A DNA stretch of 64,000 nt from the NCBI RefSeq assembly GCF_043290135.1, contig NC_134700.1, positions 78,719,000 through 78,782,999 of the forward strand. The letters run 5' to 3'. The position numbers and the translations under genes were made by a program. The DNA comes from Rhipicephalus microplus (lineage: Eukaryota > Arthropoda > Arachnida > Ixodida > Ixodidae). Of the stretch, positions 33,105-44,100 are shown one piece after another. Within the stretch, counting starts at the first letter, position 1; each line of letters opens with the position of its first letter. The notes below the pieces were generated by a model. The model worked only from the letters and a program-made list of their open reading frames with translations, was not told the DNA's origin and did no database searches.

Positions 33105-34190
33105 TGGATTTGGATCCGTTACTCGCAGCGGGACACGTCACGGGTTTATCGGCATAGAATATTATGAATTTGTATGAAGACGAGAAGAAGAGATTAAGGG
33201 ATGAGCGAGTAGAGGCTCGAAAAGATGCAAAAGAACGAGAAGAAGTAGCTAAGGCAGCAGATGAGTGTGCCTCAGAAATGCTAGAGAAAGAGCTAACTGA
33301 AAAGAAATTGTAGTTGTGCGCACTGAACAATGGCGAAGGGGCAGGAATGGTATCTTACACTGCACCCCAGATGGTGGACAAGTTCTCTCCCTAAAGGTAT
33401 ATTACGCCATTTAACAAGAACCGGGATAATCTTCACGCGTATATTCAGCGTTTCGAGAGAAACGCAATTACACAAGAGTGGCAGAAATTTTATGGGGCGA
33501 CGGGGCTCAGAGTTTGTCTTGTGGGGGAAGCGTTGGCAGGGTTCAGCTGGATGCCAGCCGCTGCTGTTCTCAAAACTAGTTGAAGGTCGCGCTGCTGCAG
33601 TGGTTTTGACTGACTGCTGAAGGCTTCCTGAAGAAGTTTAGAACTTACAAGCCACAGGAAAACTAGACTTACCAGCAGTTTCCCGCCCGCATCGCTAACT
33701 ACTTCAATCGTTGGCTGGAGATGAGGAGGATAGGAAGAACATTTGAAAACTTTAGTGACCACATGATAGCGAAGTAGTTTTACCGCTTGTCATAGGAAAT
33801 TGCCGTGTTCCTCAAACAGCGCAACCTGAAGACCGTGACTAAGCTGGCAGAACGTGCGGACCTCAACCTAGAAGCTGAAGGCCAGAAAAATCTTGGAAAT
33901 GGAAAAGAAGGCAAAGAGAAGAAAGAACAGACTCGGGATGGTAGCGAATGCTTTCTCTGCAGCCAAACAAGACATCGAGCTTCCAGTTGTCAGCTGGGCC
34001 GTACGCGCAGCTCTTCGTTGCAGTGGGAATGGTGTGGACGCCGCAGACATTCCACAGAGGCTGACCAGCGAAAGAGACGACTTTCATTGTTGCGAGTGAG
34101 AGCGCAGTTGGGGGTCATAGCACCAAGAGTATTCCACAAGAGGACAAGAACAAGACATGTGTTGTCACAACGGCAGTACAGCCTAGACAC
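33105..34190 (+). pseudogene. gag: C1 Gag (SCAN-like capsid), degenerate
   Basis: Starts with MDLDPLLAAG, parallel to C2 MDLEGLMAAG. A charged Lys/Glu/Arg coiled-coil-like stretch follows (33180-33310), then fragments of the capsid region (YIQRFER near 33440). The end of the SCAN-like domain, VFLKQRNLKTVTKLAERAD, lies at 33805-33862. A Cys-rich stretch near 33955 corresponds to the first C2 zinc knuckle. It is broken by many stops and read best by comparison with C2. Confidence 0.7.
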
Positions 34191-34202
34191 GGAAAAAGTG
34201 CT

Positions 34203-34538
34203 ATGCCAGTGCTGGAAAGAATTATGCAGGGACGACTCGTAATGGCACTCAGAGATACGGGATCTAGCATTGTGCTGGTAAGAGAATCCCTTGTCTCTGA
34301 AAAAGATCTGGAAGGTAAACAAACGCCTGACCGATTTGTGGACGAAACCATGCGGAAAACTTCTGTGGTAAGAGTCCTTATCTTGACCCCATATTACTGC
34401 GGATGGGTCGAGGCACGGTGTGCTAGGAATCCGACGTTTAACAACATTGTAGGGAATATACCGGGTGTTAGAAGAGTGAACAATTCTGATCCTTGTGGAG
34501 AATTCCCACAAAAAAGACTACAAATAGAAGGAAGATAG
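34203..34538 (+). pseudogene. C1 aspartic protease
   Basis: Open frame with ALRDTGSSIVLVRESL (active-site DTGS near 34255), then LTPYYCGWVEARC and IVGNIPG, collinear with C2 (60840-61130). The length and order fit a retropepsin with a flap and a second conserved hydrophobic block. It ends in a stop at 34538. Confidence 0.8.
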
Positions 34539-34729
34539 AAGAGAGTGAGGTCAACAATAAAGACCACAAGGAAATTTGGGATTTAGTAACGAGAGAAGCT
34601 GCCGTACGTTCAACGGAGGAAATCGCGAGGAATGAGACCAAGAGAGAAGAGTGTATAATGGATAACGCAGATACCTAATGCAACGTAAAGGCTGAATAAC
34701 AGAGACAAAAATAAGAAGCGGACAGTACC

Positions 34730-35066
34730 TTGCGTCCGTCTTTCAATGCACAAGGGAAGTGGGTTGATTGTAAGAAGAGCCAACGGAAGAACAAGTTTGT
34801 AAAGATTGGAAAACTGCTCTACCGAATAGTAAATTGCCCTGATAAAGTAGAAAAGCACCAACTGGTAGTGCTGTTGGGTATGCGAAGGGCAATTATCAAT
34901 AGGGCACATGGCACTGAAGCAATGACCATAAAGGAGCGAGAAAGACGGCTAGCATAATTACAGAACAGTTCTTGTGGCCGTACATGCAAAGTAATGTGAA
35001 ACGGCTTGTCAGGTCATGTGCGAGATGTAGGGCGAGCACGCCGAAAGAATTGGACGAAGTTAAATA
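34730..35066 (+). pseudogene. C1 integrase N-terminal zinc module
   Basis: KWVDCKKSQ...LLYRIV, then an RRAIINRAHG segment and, after a frameshift near 34955, VKRLVRSCARCRAS. This is the HHCC module that starts Ty3/gypsy integrases. It follows protease with no RT between. The catalytic core is absent; sequence changes to the GTGAAGTG-rich 3' region around 35067. Confidence 0.75.
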
Positions 35067-35496
35067 ATACGCGGAATATTTAGCCGTACGATGGTAGGGT
35101 ATATATACAGCGATGGTATTGAGAAATACACAGTAACGGTCGGTGTACGTTGCAAATTGACAATAGTTATGTGAAGTGTATGAGTTCTTGTGACTGATTC
35201 CGACATTGCAGGGAGGGGGGTAGAGAAGTGTGCTGATCGGTGAATGGTCAAATAGAGGATATTGACGCTGCACGTGTTGGTGATGTGCAGTGAAGTGTTC
35301 ATAGGTGCGTACTAAAGCTTTAGTGCCATACAATACAGCAGTGACGTCCGTAGTGACAGCGCGTGTTGTGGTGAAGTGCGGTGCTGGTGTAGTGAAGTGT
35401 CGGCTACGTGCAACGAGGTGAGGTATGACGTGAAGTGTGGTGCTGCTGTGAAGGAAGTTTTTGGGAAGCAGAAACTCAAGAAGGTGGAGGCTGTCT
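35067..35496 (+). other. C1 3' internal region with GTGAAGTG-type repeats
   Basis: Noncoding. GTGAAGTG-like motifs recur (for example near 35170, 35290, 35390 and 35430). C2 has a similar region at 61849-62072. It ends in a purine-rich tract before the 3' LTR. Confidence 0.65.
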
Positions 35497-36282
35497 TGTC
35501 AGGGTTGATAAGGAAAGGAAAGAAAGAAGAGCAAAACAAGAGCTAGACAAGTTAGTGAATGGGCGAGATGCGAAAGAGGAAATACTGGTGAAAGAAGAAA
35601 AAGAAGCAAGAAATGCACGTGGGGAGACCATATTCAAAGGGCACACCCAATTTAGAACAGGGGCCTAGATAGCGGATAGAGCGATGAATGGTCCGAGCAG
35701 CTTCGGTCCTGGCCCAGCATCGCCAAACCTCGGGACCCACCTGAGCTTCAGCCTCGGTGAGCTGTGTCCATTCACCCACCGCAGCCGTCCATCTGGCCTG
35801 TTGTGCGTTGAGCTCCCGGGACTGGTCAGTGCGTGCCACGCCGACCTTTAACAAGCCCGGGCTCGCAAACACCGGTCTGCTACATCAACGGTGCACGGTC
35901 CATAGGAGGCTGGGTGTGGCAGGAGTGCCTGGTGGCACGCTTCTTCTCGCCAGCAATAGGCTTCACCATGAAGGCATCTCACATTATCACCGCCGAGCGA
36001 TGCACCAGTCGACGACCTGCTGACAGCGTCCGACTATGCGTAAGCCACCTCCAGTTCTTGACAGACGTTAGCTAGAAGTGGTGTGAGGGACGTTAGTAGC
36101 GTTGTGGGAAGAAAGGACCTACATATTTATCGTTCAAGGTGTATGTTTTTCGGCCTTTTCCATGTAAAAACATATTTGTGTATGTAATGAAGGTTGTGTT
36201 TGTTTTAAACGCACCTGCCTTCATGTGTTCATCGTGCTCGCGCCAACGAAACGTGTCGGCCACATAAGCACATATTGTAACA
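35497..36282 (+). repeat. C1 3' LTR
   Basis: TGTCAGGG...TTGTAACA, about 786 bp, GC-rich in the middle like the C2 LTRs. It contains the uninterrupted equivalent (near 36236) of the gypsy-2/-3 insertion site. Confidence 0.7.
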
Positions 36283-36296
36283 GAAGGCTATGTAGG

Positions 36297-36505
36297 CGAG
36301 ATGCAGATTTGGCTGAGGCTCTAGAGTAGGACTCCGGGAATTTCGGAAACAGAGTCCTTTTTAACGTGCTCTGACATCGACTAGTTCTCGAGCCCTCATC
36401 ATTTCACCTCCTTCGAAATGAAACCTCTGTGGCCATAATCGAACTCGCGACTGCAGGCTAGAAACCGAGCACCGCCATTACTGTGCGGCCGCGCCACAAT
36501 AATTC
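36297..36505 (-). mobile_element. Diverged SINE-like repeat
   Basis: On the minus strand, GGCGGTGCTCGG (box A-like), then GAGTTCGATTA (box B-like), then a GGAGG-GAAATG segment, then GCACGTTAAA and GAAATTCCCGGAGTCC. This is the same order of blocks as in the tick-type SINE, but diverged. Possibly an older or sister family. Confidence 0.55.
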
Positions 36506-36510
36506 AAATA

Positions 36511-37449
36511 GGCCAAATGGGCTAAAAAGGCGTTAAAGCAATTTTGGTCTACGTTAAACATGTACATCATTTGACACCACTATATTACTTTTGTTTTGTG
36601 TCCTTTAGCTCAATCACAAAGTCACGAATTCGGAAACTCGGTCCGCTTATGATTTGCCCATGCACTCAACTCCTACACACCTCGGTTCATTCATTGGTTC
36701 ACACGCATGATATTTTGCCTAGGATTGGAACTTCAGCTACCACCCTGTCTCAGAACTGCATAATGAAAGAAATGAACACAACGCGAGTAAGTGATTGTGA
36801 GGCAAACATTTCGCAATATATACAAAAAAACGACCACAAATATAGAGTGAAATTCCTTTTTATGATTTAAAATGCACCGAATCGGGGTCATACCTTTAGA
36901 CTACACGAACAGGAAAAATATATGACGTAAGCGCTCGCTCGTTTTCCTGGTCCATTTTAACGAGCGCTATGATTCCTTAAAGTGCATGTAACCAACTAGT
37001 CAAAAGTCTCTACTGTCAAAATATATGCGTTGAGGAAGCTCCGTCAAATTCTGGCTTTAAAAACGACCAAGCACACAAAGCGTGTAGAATTCGCGCTTTG
37101 CTATCCTAGGGGCTTTCACGTAAGCGCGCTTGCAGACCACCTGCGATCTGATCAGCGTGGACACAATGCCTTTGTAGGCCCAGTGAAAGGCTATAGGCTG
37201 AAGCACCAGTGCGTGCACGATAGCTTTCGACTTGTTTCTTGCCTCGGTTCAAAGGTATTTGCATGCGTTTAAAAACATATATGAATACCCCCCCCCCCCC
37301 AAATAAAAGCCTACACATAAGCTCGCGCAGCGGGGGATAAAAATTTGTTCTCGGTGCATCACCGGACCCAGTACTCGAACAGAAAAGGCAAAAAAGAAAC
37401 AAAAAAACCTATAGAAATACTATGAACGACCATATCTCCTCACATCCAC
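36511..37449. other. No gene recognised
   Basis: AT-rich; contains a poly-C run near 37289 and no supportable ORF. Confidence 0.45.
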
Positions 37450-37935
37450 CTATTCAGTGAAGCATTCTGTCGCCGCACGTCTCCAAGAGGCCATAAAAGT
37501 TTTGCGGGTGCCGGGAACCTGAAATGCTAATACAAGCAGCGCTACTGCACAAGAGCAGCAAGTTTGTTCGCGTAGTTCATGATACCCATGATTCACGGCC
37601 GGCCGTTTTGCGTCGGGCTCCGAACATGGCTCAACGCCGCCGCCAATCGTCTTTACGCGCGATTCTTTCCATGGGCCCTGGTTAACAAGTTTCTTTAGCC
37701 ATTTCATTTGTTTCTTTCGTCGGTTTTTATTTTGTGGGTCGTCAGTTTGAAAAGCTGTGTTCATGCGCGACCACACAGTGCCTTGAATGAATAGGCTGCG
37801 GTGGGGTTCAGTGGATTGGGAGATACGCGGATCCGGAAGCCGCCATGATCGTAAAATAAAGCACAGAGCGCCCTCTCTCGTCGTCACTCGTAATACCTTC
37901 GGCACCCGCACGATGGTTTCGGCACGCGACCGCAA
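37450..37935 (-). CDS. Hypothetical ORF, 161 aa
   Basis: Uninterrupted on the minus strand with mixed composition: a basic stretch (about residues 70-85), then a Cys-rich hydrophobic segment near residue 130. No family recognised. The upstream minus-strand sequence 37852-37831 has ATCATGGCGGC next to CTTCCGG, resembling YY1 and ETS sites of housekeeping promoters, but this lies inside the ORF rather than before it. It may be chance. Confidence 0.25.
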   Translation of the reverse strand: MRSRAETIVRVPKVLRVTTREGALCFILRSWRLPDPRISQSTEPHRSLFIQGTVWSRMNTAFQTDDPQNKNRRKKQMKWLKKLVNQGPWKESRVKTIGGGVEPCSEPDAKRPAVNHGYHELREQTCCSCAVALLVLAFQVPGTRKTFMASWRRAATECFTE

Positions 37936-38245
37936 TCAGAATGAAATGTGGGTGGTCAGAGCGAAAATACAAAAAATTAAAACAAAAAGAAATAAGCACT
38001 TCCTGCTGTTACACGGAGTCTGTGTGACTGTTTGGTTTGTACAATCCAGACCTTTACCTTTTGTTTTTGATCATTGCGTGTATGCGGGGTTTTTGCGCGT
38101 GGTCCCTGAATTTGTGGTTCCCGAAGCAGGCGATGCGTGCGGTCATTCAGGAGTGGTGGTTGCATGAGGGGATCAGAAGGCCTAAGCAATCGCTGTGAGG
38201 AGAAGGCACCGATATGGCGAACGGTACATTGTGTCTGTCAACGCG

Positions 38246-38258
38246 CTCCGATGGACAC
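38246..38258. repeat. SINE target duplication, left copy
   Basis: CTCCGATGGACAC (13 bp) repeated at 38499-38511. Confidence 0.93.
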
Positions 38259-38498
38259 GATTGATTGATTTGTGGGGTTTAACGTCCCAAAACCACCATA
38301 TGATTATGAGAGACGCCGTAGTGGAGGGCTCCGGAAATTTAGACCACCTGGGGTTCTTCAACGTGCACCCAAATCTGAGAACACGGGCCTACAACATTTC
38401 CGACTCCATCGGAAATGCAGCCGCCACAGCCGGGATTCGATCCCGCGACCTGCGGGTCAGCAGCCGAGTACCTTAACCACTAGACCACCGTGGCGGGT
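38259..38498 (-). mobile_element. Full-length tRNA-derived SINE
   Basis: 240 bp on the minus strand: CCCGCCACGGTGGTCTAGTG (box A GGTCTAGTGG), GGGATCGAATCCCGG (box B), a tRNA-unrelated body ending in GGGACGTTAAACCCC, and an (ATCA)-type tail AATCAATC. Flanked by a perfect 13-bp duplication. Best reference copy of the family in this window. An RNA polymerase III internal promoter is expected from boxes A and B. Confidence 0.95.
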
Positions 38499-38511
38499 CT
38501 CCGATGGACAC

Positions 38512-39214
38512 TATCTTTTTCGCAAGTCGTAACTCTGGGATGTCTCATTTTGCTATTACAGTTCTTCAGGGAACAAGTGTATACTGGGAGTAGGGAGGCG
38601 GTGATTATGTTTCTTGAAGTAAAGCGATTAAGCCTAATACTCGGCCAGTCTGCAGTTTGTCAAAAAATATTCTGTCAACCGAAGAAACAGGAGTGTATAT
38701 ACAATTGATTTTCTATTAAGTTACTTATTTTTTCGTTTGTTTATGTGTTTTGTGTACAATGAATGTCTGCACTAGAAGTCCTAGGCTATCATTGAAAAGA
38801 CTAGAAGACTCCAAGTGAGTGATCTTATCTTATCTACAGCTTACGTACAGCTTACAGAACAAAATGCAAAATCAAAGGCGAACGTAGTTATGTACATAGA
38901 TAAACGTGCAGTAACCTTGTGAGTATACTAGTCAAGATATGACTTGAAAAATGATTGAGTTTGATATTACTTCACAAAAACGAAAGAAAGCACAGCAAGT
39001 TTTATTTGTTAGCTATATTATAATAAACTTCCTGTGCACATGACGTGACCGACCACCCGGCGGAGCGACCAACAGACCAGCTGGCTCGCTGGCTGGAGCT
39101 CACTCCCTCCCTCCCTCCCTCCCTCCCTATCTCCCTCACTCACTAACTCACTCACTCACTCACTCACTCACAACAATAGAAATTTAGATTAAGAACAATT
39201 TGGGCATCTGAACT
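38512..39214. repeat. Unassigned AT-rich DNA with (CCCT)n/(CACT)n microsatellite
   Basis: At 39101-39172, CTCC units pass into TCAC units. The remaining sequence has no supportable gene. Confidence 0.8.
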
Positions 39215-39628
39215 ATGTCAGAACCTTTGTATTACCTAATTGCTCATTCTTTTTTTTTGATGTGGAGTATGCCAAAACAGAATGTAAAAGAACAAGTGAA
39301 AATGAAATCGTGGTCGTCTGTCAATGCCTTACTCGACGAGCGTTCTAAACTGCCAATTTATGTAAAAAAAGACGGGAAATCAGTACCACCACTTTACTTA
39401 GAATTTTTCTTTCGTTGCCGCACGGCATGTAGAGCACGCACACAGTTTTTGGTAATACCTTTTACTACTGAAGTGCTTTGCCGTTTCCTCTTGATGAAAC
39501 AGAGAACACGTCTTGATTTCTGCCTTATAATAAATCAAACTCAAATCATGAGTACTAAAAAAACCCCCAAAGACAGCCATTTACTGATGCCTGTAGCAAG
39601 CACTTTTGATTTGTACGCACCGGCTTAA
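39215..39628 (+). CDS. Hypothetical ORF, 137 aa
   Basis: Open from ATG 39215 to TAA 39628, with a hydrophobic N-terminus (LIAHSFFLMW), a basic middle and several Cys (RCRTACRAR). No family recognised and no clear neighbours. The surrounding AT-rich context makes chance openness less likely than in GC-rich DNA, but nothing else supports it. Confidence 0.25.
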   Translation: MSEPLYYLIAHSFFLMWSMPKQNVKEQVKMKSWSSVNALLDERSKLPIYVKKDGKSVPPLYLEFFFRCRTACRARTQFLVIPFTTEVLCRFLLMKQRTRLDFCLIINQTQIMSTKKTPKDSHLLMPVASTFDLYAPA

Positions 39629-39852
39629 CGGCATGTTTTCGTTTCAATCTTGTATTTCGCCGTGGCATGGAATCATTTGCCTCTTGAATATTCTAAACAA
39701 TTGCTATTTTTCAAAACGTGCTCTATTAACTGTATTTCGATGTCATGCTCTACGTCTTCTATCGGACACGAACCAACTTTAGGAGGTTCACGGCAAGAAC
39801 ATATTGTAACTCAAATAGGGTGACATTAAAAAGCTGGGGTGCGGTTGGTTAC

Positions 39853-40013
39853 CTACAACTGTAATCCGGGCCATCGGGAATCACGTACTCTAAACAAACC
39901 TTCATGTAAACGGTCTCCTCGCAAATTCGAAAGACCGAGTTCACGATATCCTGTGCGAAGAACCCATACTCGGACCCGGTGTCAATATATTCAAATTCGG
40001 CGGGAGAGCACAT
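39853..40013 (-). CDS. Candidate host first exon
   Basis: ATG at 40013 (minus) opens 53 codons with acidic/aromatic, protein-like composition: AEFEYIDTGSEYGFFAQDIV near the start, IPDGPDYSC near the end. It then meets AG|GTAACC, a plausible splice donor at 39853/39852. The upstream minus-strand sequence (about 40140-40014) is GC-rich and CpG-containing, like a 5' UTR or promoter. No family recognised and no downstream exon identified. Confidence 0.3.
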
Positions 40014-40139
40014 GACTTACACGCACGTTGAACTTGCCACTCGCTCACTCTTGTGCTGATGGAACTACTCTCCCCCGTCGCGTCGCGTCTCCACAGCTGC
40101 ATTGGCCACTCGCCGAACGTCGTGCGTTTCAACTTCTTT

Positions 40140-40574
40140 ATTGCTTATACTTTTGTACAGTTGCAAGTGCTGCACGGATAATCAGCCCCATGCACACCAC
40201 ACCGTAACCTATGTCAGGGTATAGGGCAGGGTATGGGTAGTGATAACCATCTTTAGGGTCTCTTTCAGGGAATAGCTTCGTCTGCTTCGATTACCTCTCA
40301 GACTTATAAGTAGTAGAGGAAAAACGATCGTAGCAGTTTTTATTGGAACGCTGACGGTACTCAGTATTTTCTACAGTACGTGGAGCGGGTTCATGTTTCT
40401 TTTTGGACATGTGTCAGTATTCATAGTACTTGCACAAAGCTACTCTCCTAAATAAGCGTTTTGTTCAGCGAAACGGGATTCACACGTCAAGAATGAAAAT
40501 CAAGTTGGAAAGAGGACTAATAAGTTAAACGGATGGAGGAAAGAGGCAGTTGATAAGGCAAAAAAGAAAGGAAT
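40140..40574. other. No gene recognised
   Basis: No supportable ORF or repeat. Confidence 0.45.
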
Positions 40575-40674
40575 TAATCACAGCATGTCCTCGGAGAAAG
40601 AGATAATGAGTGGAGCAGAGCTTCGGAGAGTTTTATCGGTGAACCATGAAACAACTCTGTCCATCCGTCCATCC

Positions 40675-40675
<1 letters not shown>
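40575..40675 (+). repeat. Dispersed repeat ending in a tetranucleotide tail
   Basis: AATCACAGCAT...AATGAGTGG..GC, ending in a TCCATCCGTCCATCCAT tail that leads into (ATGT)n. A related start (AAATCACAGCAT...GATGAGTGGTGCG) at 51989 also runs into a GTCC-type tetranucleotide array. Confidence 0.6.
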
Positions 40676-40705
<30 letters not shown>

Positions 40706-41031
40706 TGTATGTATGTATGTATGTATGTATGTATGTATGTATGTATGTATGTATGTATGTATGTATGTATGTATGTATGTATGTATGTATGTATGTATGT
40801 ATGTATGTATGTATGTATGTATGTATGTATGTGTGTATGTATGTATGTATGTATGTATGTATGTATGTATGTATGTATGTATGTATGTATGTATGTATGT
40901 ATGTATGTATGTATGTATGTATGTATGTATGTATGTATGTATGTATGTATGTATGTATGTATGTATGTATGTATGTATGTATGTATGTATGTATGTATGT
41001 ATGTATGTATGTATGTATGTATGTATGTATG

Positions 41032-41063
<32 letters not shown>

Positions 41064-41173
41064 CATGTATGTATGTATGTATGTATTATGTATGTATGTA
41101 TGTATGTATGTATGTATGTATGTATGTATGTATGTATGTATGTGTGTATGTATGTATGTATGTATGTATGTAT
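40676..41173. repeat. (ATGT)n microsatellite, left part
   Basis: About 500 bp of ATGT with few interruptions (near 40831, 41061, 41087 and 41142). It abuts the 3' end of antisense gypsy-4. Confidence 0.98.
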
Positions 41174-44100
41174 TGTGACGCGTCTGCTGGGACAACTTCG
41201 TAGTTCACTTCGCCGAGGCGATGAAGAACTCGGTAGGGTCCGAAGTACCGACATAACAATTTTTCTGAGCGTCCCCGCTGACGTATAGGAGTCCAAACCC
41301 AGACTAGGTCACCGGGTTCGTATAATACTGCTCTGTGGTGGGTGTTGTATCGGCGAGCATCTTGATTTAGCCGCGATAAAATGCGAAAGCACGCCAGCTG
41401 CCGGGCGTCTTCGGCACGCTGAAGAAATACATCTGCGTCCGGGGTAATCGTGTCCGGCAGAGTTGGTTGCAGCATGGTGTCAAGCATTGTGGTGACGTCG
41501 CGGCCGTAAACAAGACGAAAAGGAGCAAAGCCAGTGGTTTCCTGCAAAGCCGTATTGTAGGCAAATGTTATATACGGGAGGATTTCACCCCAATTCTTCT
41601 GATCCTTGGCGACATAGATGGAAAGCATATCTGCAATCGTTTTGTTAAGGCGTTCGGTTAACCCGTTAGTCTGCGGGTGGTACGCAGTTGCTGTTCGGTG
41701 CGTCGTGCCGCTCAGCAACAGGATCTGTCGCAGCAACTGTGCCGTAAAAGCAGTACCACGATCTGTGATGACGACAGCGGGAGCACCGTGGCAGAGAACG
41801 ATGTTCTTGATGAAAAAGTCAGCCACCTCGGAAGCAGTTGCTCGCTAGGCGGCTTCTGTTTCGCAGTATCTGGTCAAGTAGTCGGTGGCAACCACAATCC
41901 AGAGGTTACCAGCCGTAGACTTCGGAAATGAGCCGAGTAAATCCATCCCGACCTTTTCAAAAGGTGCGTGAGGGGGTCGCAAAGGCTGAAGCAGACCGGC
42001 TGGTTTCGTCGTTGGAGTTTTGCGGCGCTGACAGGGTGTGCATGTCTTGACGTACTGCCGGACGGTTTTCATAAGTTTCCGCCAGTAGTATTTGTCTTTG
42101 ATCCGCGCTAGAGTACGCGCGAAGCCAAGATGTCTTGACGATGGCTCGTCGTGACAAGTACGCAAAATATCATGGCGGAGAGCCGCAGGAACGACGAGGA
42201 TGTAAACAGTTTTCGTTGAATGAAAGTTGCGCTTGTAGAGGATGCCTTGGCGTAGACAGAAAGATGACAAATCACGCACGAACTGACGTGGGGGTTGTGG
42301 GCGACGTCCCTCAAGGTATTCGATCAGTGGTTGTAATTCTAAGTCTTCGCGTTGCTGCTCAGCCACGTTTAATGATGAGAGAATAGCAAGGCAGCTGAAG
42401 TCTTCATCATTGTCTTCTTCAGTTACCTTGACGGGTGCGCGGGAAAGAGTCAGCGTCGGTGTGTTTCTGACCAGACTTGTAAACCATCGTTATGTCGAAT
42501 TCTTGTAACCGAAGGCTCCATCTTGCGAGACGGCCCGAAGGATCTTTCAGATTCGCTAGCCAGCAGAGTGAGTGGTGGTCACTGACGATTCGGAAGGGGC
42601 GTCCGTACAAGTAGGGCCTGAATTTCGTTATGGCCCATACAACCGCCAGACTTTCTTTTTCAGTCGTCGAGTAGTTCTTCTCCGCAGATGACAACGTGCG
42701 GCTAGCGTAGGCGATGACGCGTTCCACGCCATCTTGATATTGCACGAGAATAGCTCCGAGGCCAAGGTTGCTCGCGTCAGTGCGGACTTTTGTGTCTGCT
42801 TCGGTGTCGAAGTGACCTAGGATCGGTGGCGTTTGAAGGCGTTGTTGAAGGTCGCGGAAAGCGCCGGATTGTTTGGGGCCCCAGACGAAGGCGACGTCAT
42901 CCTTAACGAGTTGTTGTAGAGGGTCGGCGATTTTCGAAAAGTTCGGCACGAAGCAGCGGTAATAAGCACAAAGTCCCAGAAATCGGCGTACATCATGCTT
43001 TGTTTTCGGTATCGGGAACAAAGCTACTGCCATAGCCTTGTTAGGATCGGGGTGAACACCACTGCTGCTGACAATGTGGCCAAGGAATTTCAGTTCCTCA
43101 TATCCAAAATAACACTTTTCCGGTTTCAGGGAGAGGCCGGCAGTGCGAATAGCCAGAAGAACCGCCTCAAACCGCTCAATGTGCTGTTCAAAAGTCGTAG
43201 AAAAAACGACTACGTCGTCTAAATACACTAAACAAGAGTACCACTTCAAGCCACATAAAACTGTGTCCATCATTCGTTGGAACCTGGCTGGAGCGGAGCA
43301 CAGGCCAAAAGGGAGAACTTTAAATTCATAGAGACCGTCCGGTGTAATAAACGCTGTCTTTTCTTGGTCCCGTTCATCTACTTTAATCTGCCAATATCCG
43401 CTACGGAGATCCATGGAAGAGAAGTAACGGGCGTGTCGCAGGCGATCCAAAGAGTCATCACTACGAGGAAGAGGATATACGTCTTTTTTCGTTATCTTGT
43501 TCAGTTTGCGGTAGTCGACGCAGAATCGTAATGAACCATCTTTCTTTTTAACCAGAACAACTGGTGACGCCCAAGGACTAGTCGATGATTGAATTACGTA
43601 GTCGTCGAGCATTTGTTTCATTTGATGACGGATAGCATCTTGCTCCTTCTGCGACACGCGGTAAGTATGTTGGCGCACGGGTGTCACGTTGGGCTCAGTG
43701 ATAATTCTGTGCTTCATTAGAGGAGTCTGCCGGACTTTCGAAGTAGTGGCAAAACAGTCACTAAAGGATGAAAGGAGACGGAGGAGCCTTGCCCTCTTAG
43801 GTTGTTGCAACTGGCGATTCACGTTGAGGCGACTAGTCACGTCAGTATCGCAGCTGTTCTCAGTCGAGATCGTCGTAATCATAAAGAAGGCGTTTAAATC
43901 ACCCAATGTCTCCAAGTAAGCTATGGTTGTGCGTTTCGCAAAATGCCTGTGTTCGCCACTGAAGTTCGTAACTAAAACCGTAGTCTGGCCATTTCGCAGT
44001 TAAAAGAGACTTCGAGCAATGGCCACTTCCGGATCAAGCAATAACATCAGGTTACTTTCGGCGGTGCCCGTAATCGACTGCTCCCATGGACACTCTACAA

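Larger units (their letters stand above)
22158..36282 (+). mobile_element. C1: Gmr1-like Ty3/gypsy element hosting two others
   Basis: Outer element of this block. Its 5' LTR remnant is split (22158-22273 and 32983-33038) by gypsy-2 and gypsy-3. The internal part is 33039-35496 and the 3' LTR is 35497-36282. It encodes gag, protease and the N-terminal part of integrase in that order, without RT. Homologous throughout to C2 (58836-62878), including the sequence just after the 5' LTR. Many stops. Confidence 0.8.

Noticed and set aside
38259..38498. tRNA gene
   Set aside because: Box A/B and a tRNA-like 5' part are present, but it continues into a SINE body with tail and target duplication, so it is a SINE rather than a tRNA gene.
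40578..41296. Long ORFs of Tyr-Ile-His-Thr or Met-Tyr-Val-Cys repeats
   Set aside because: Direct translations of (ATGT)n; the same at 48895-49401. No coding evidence.
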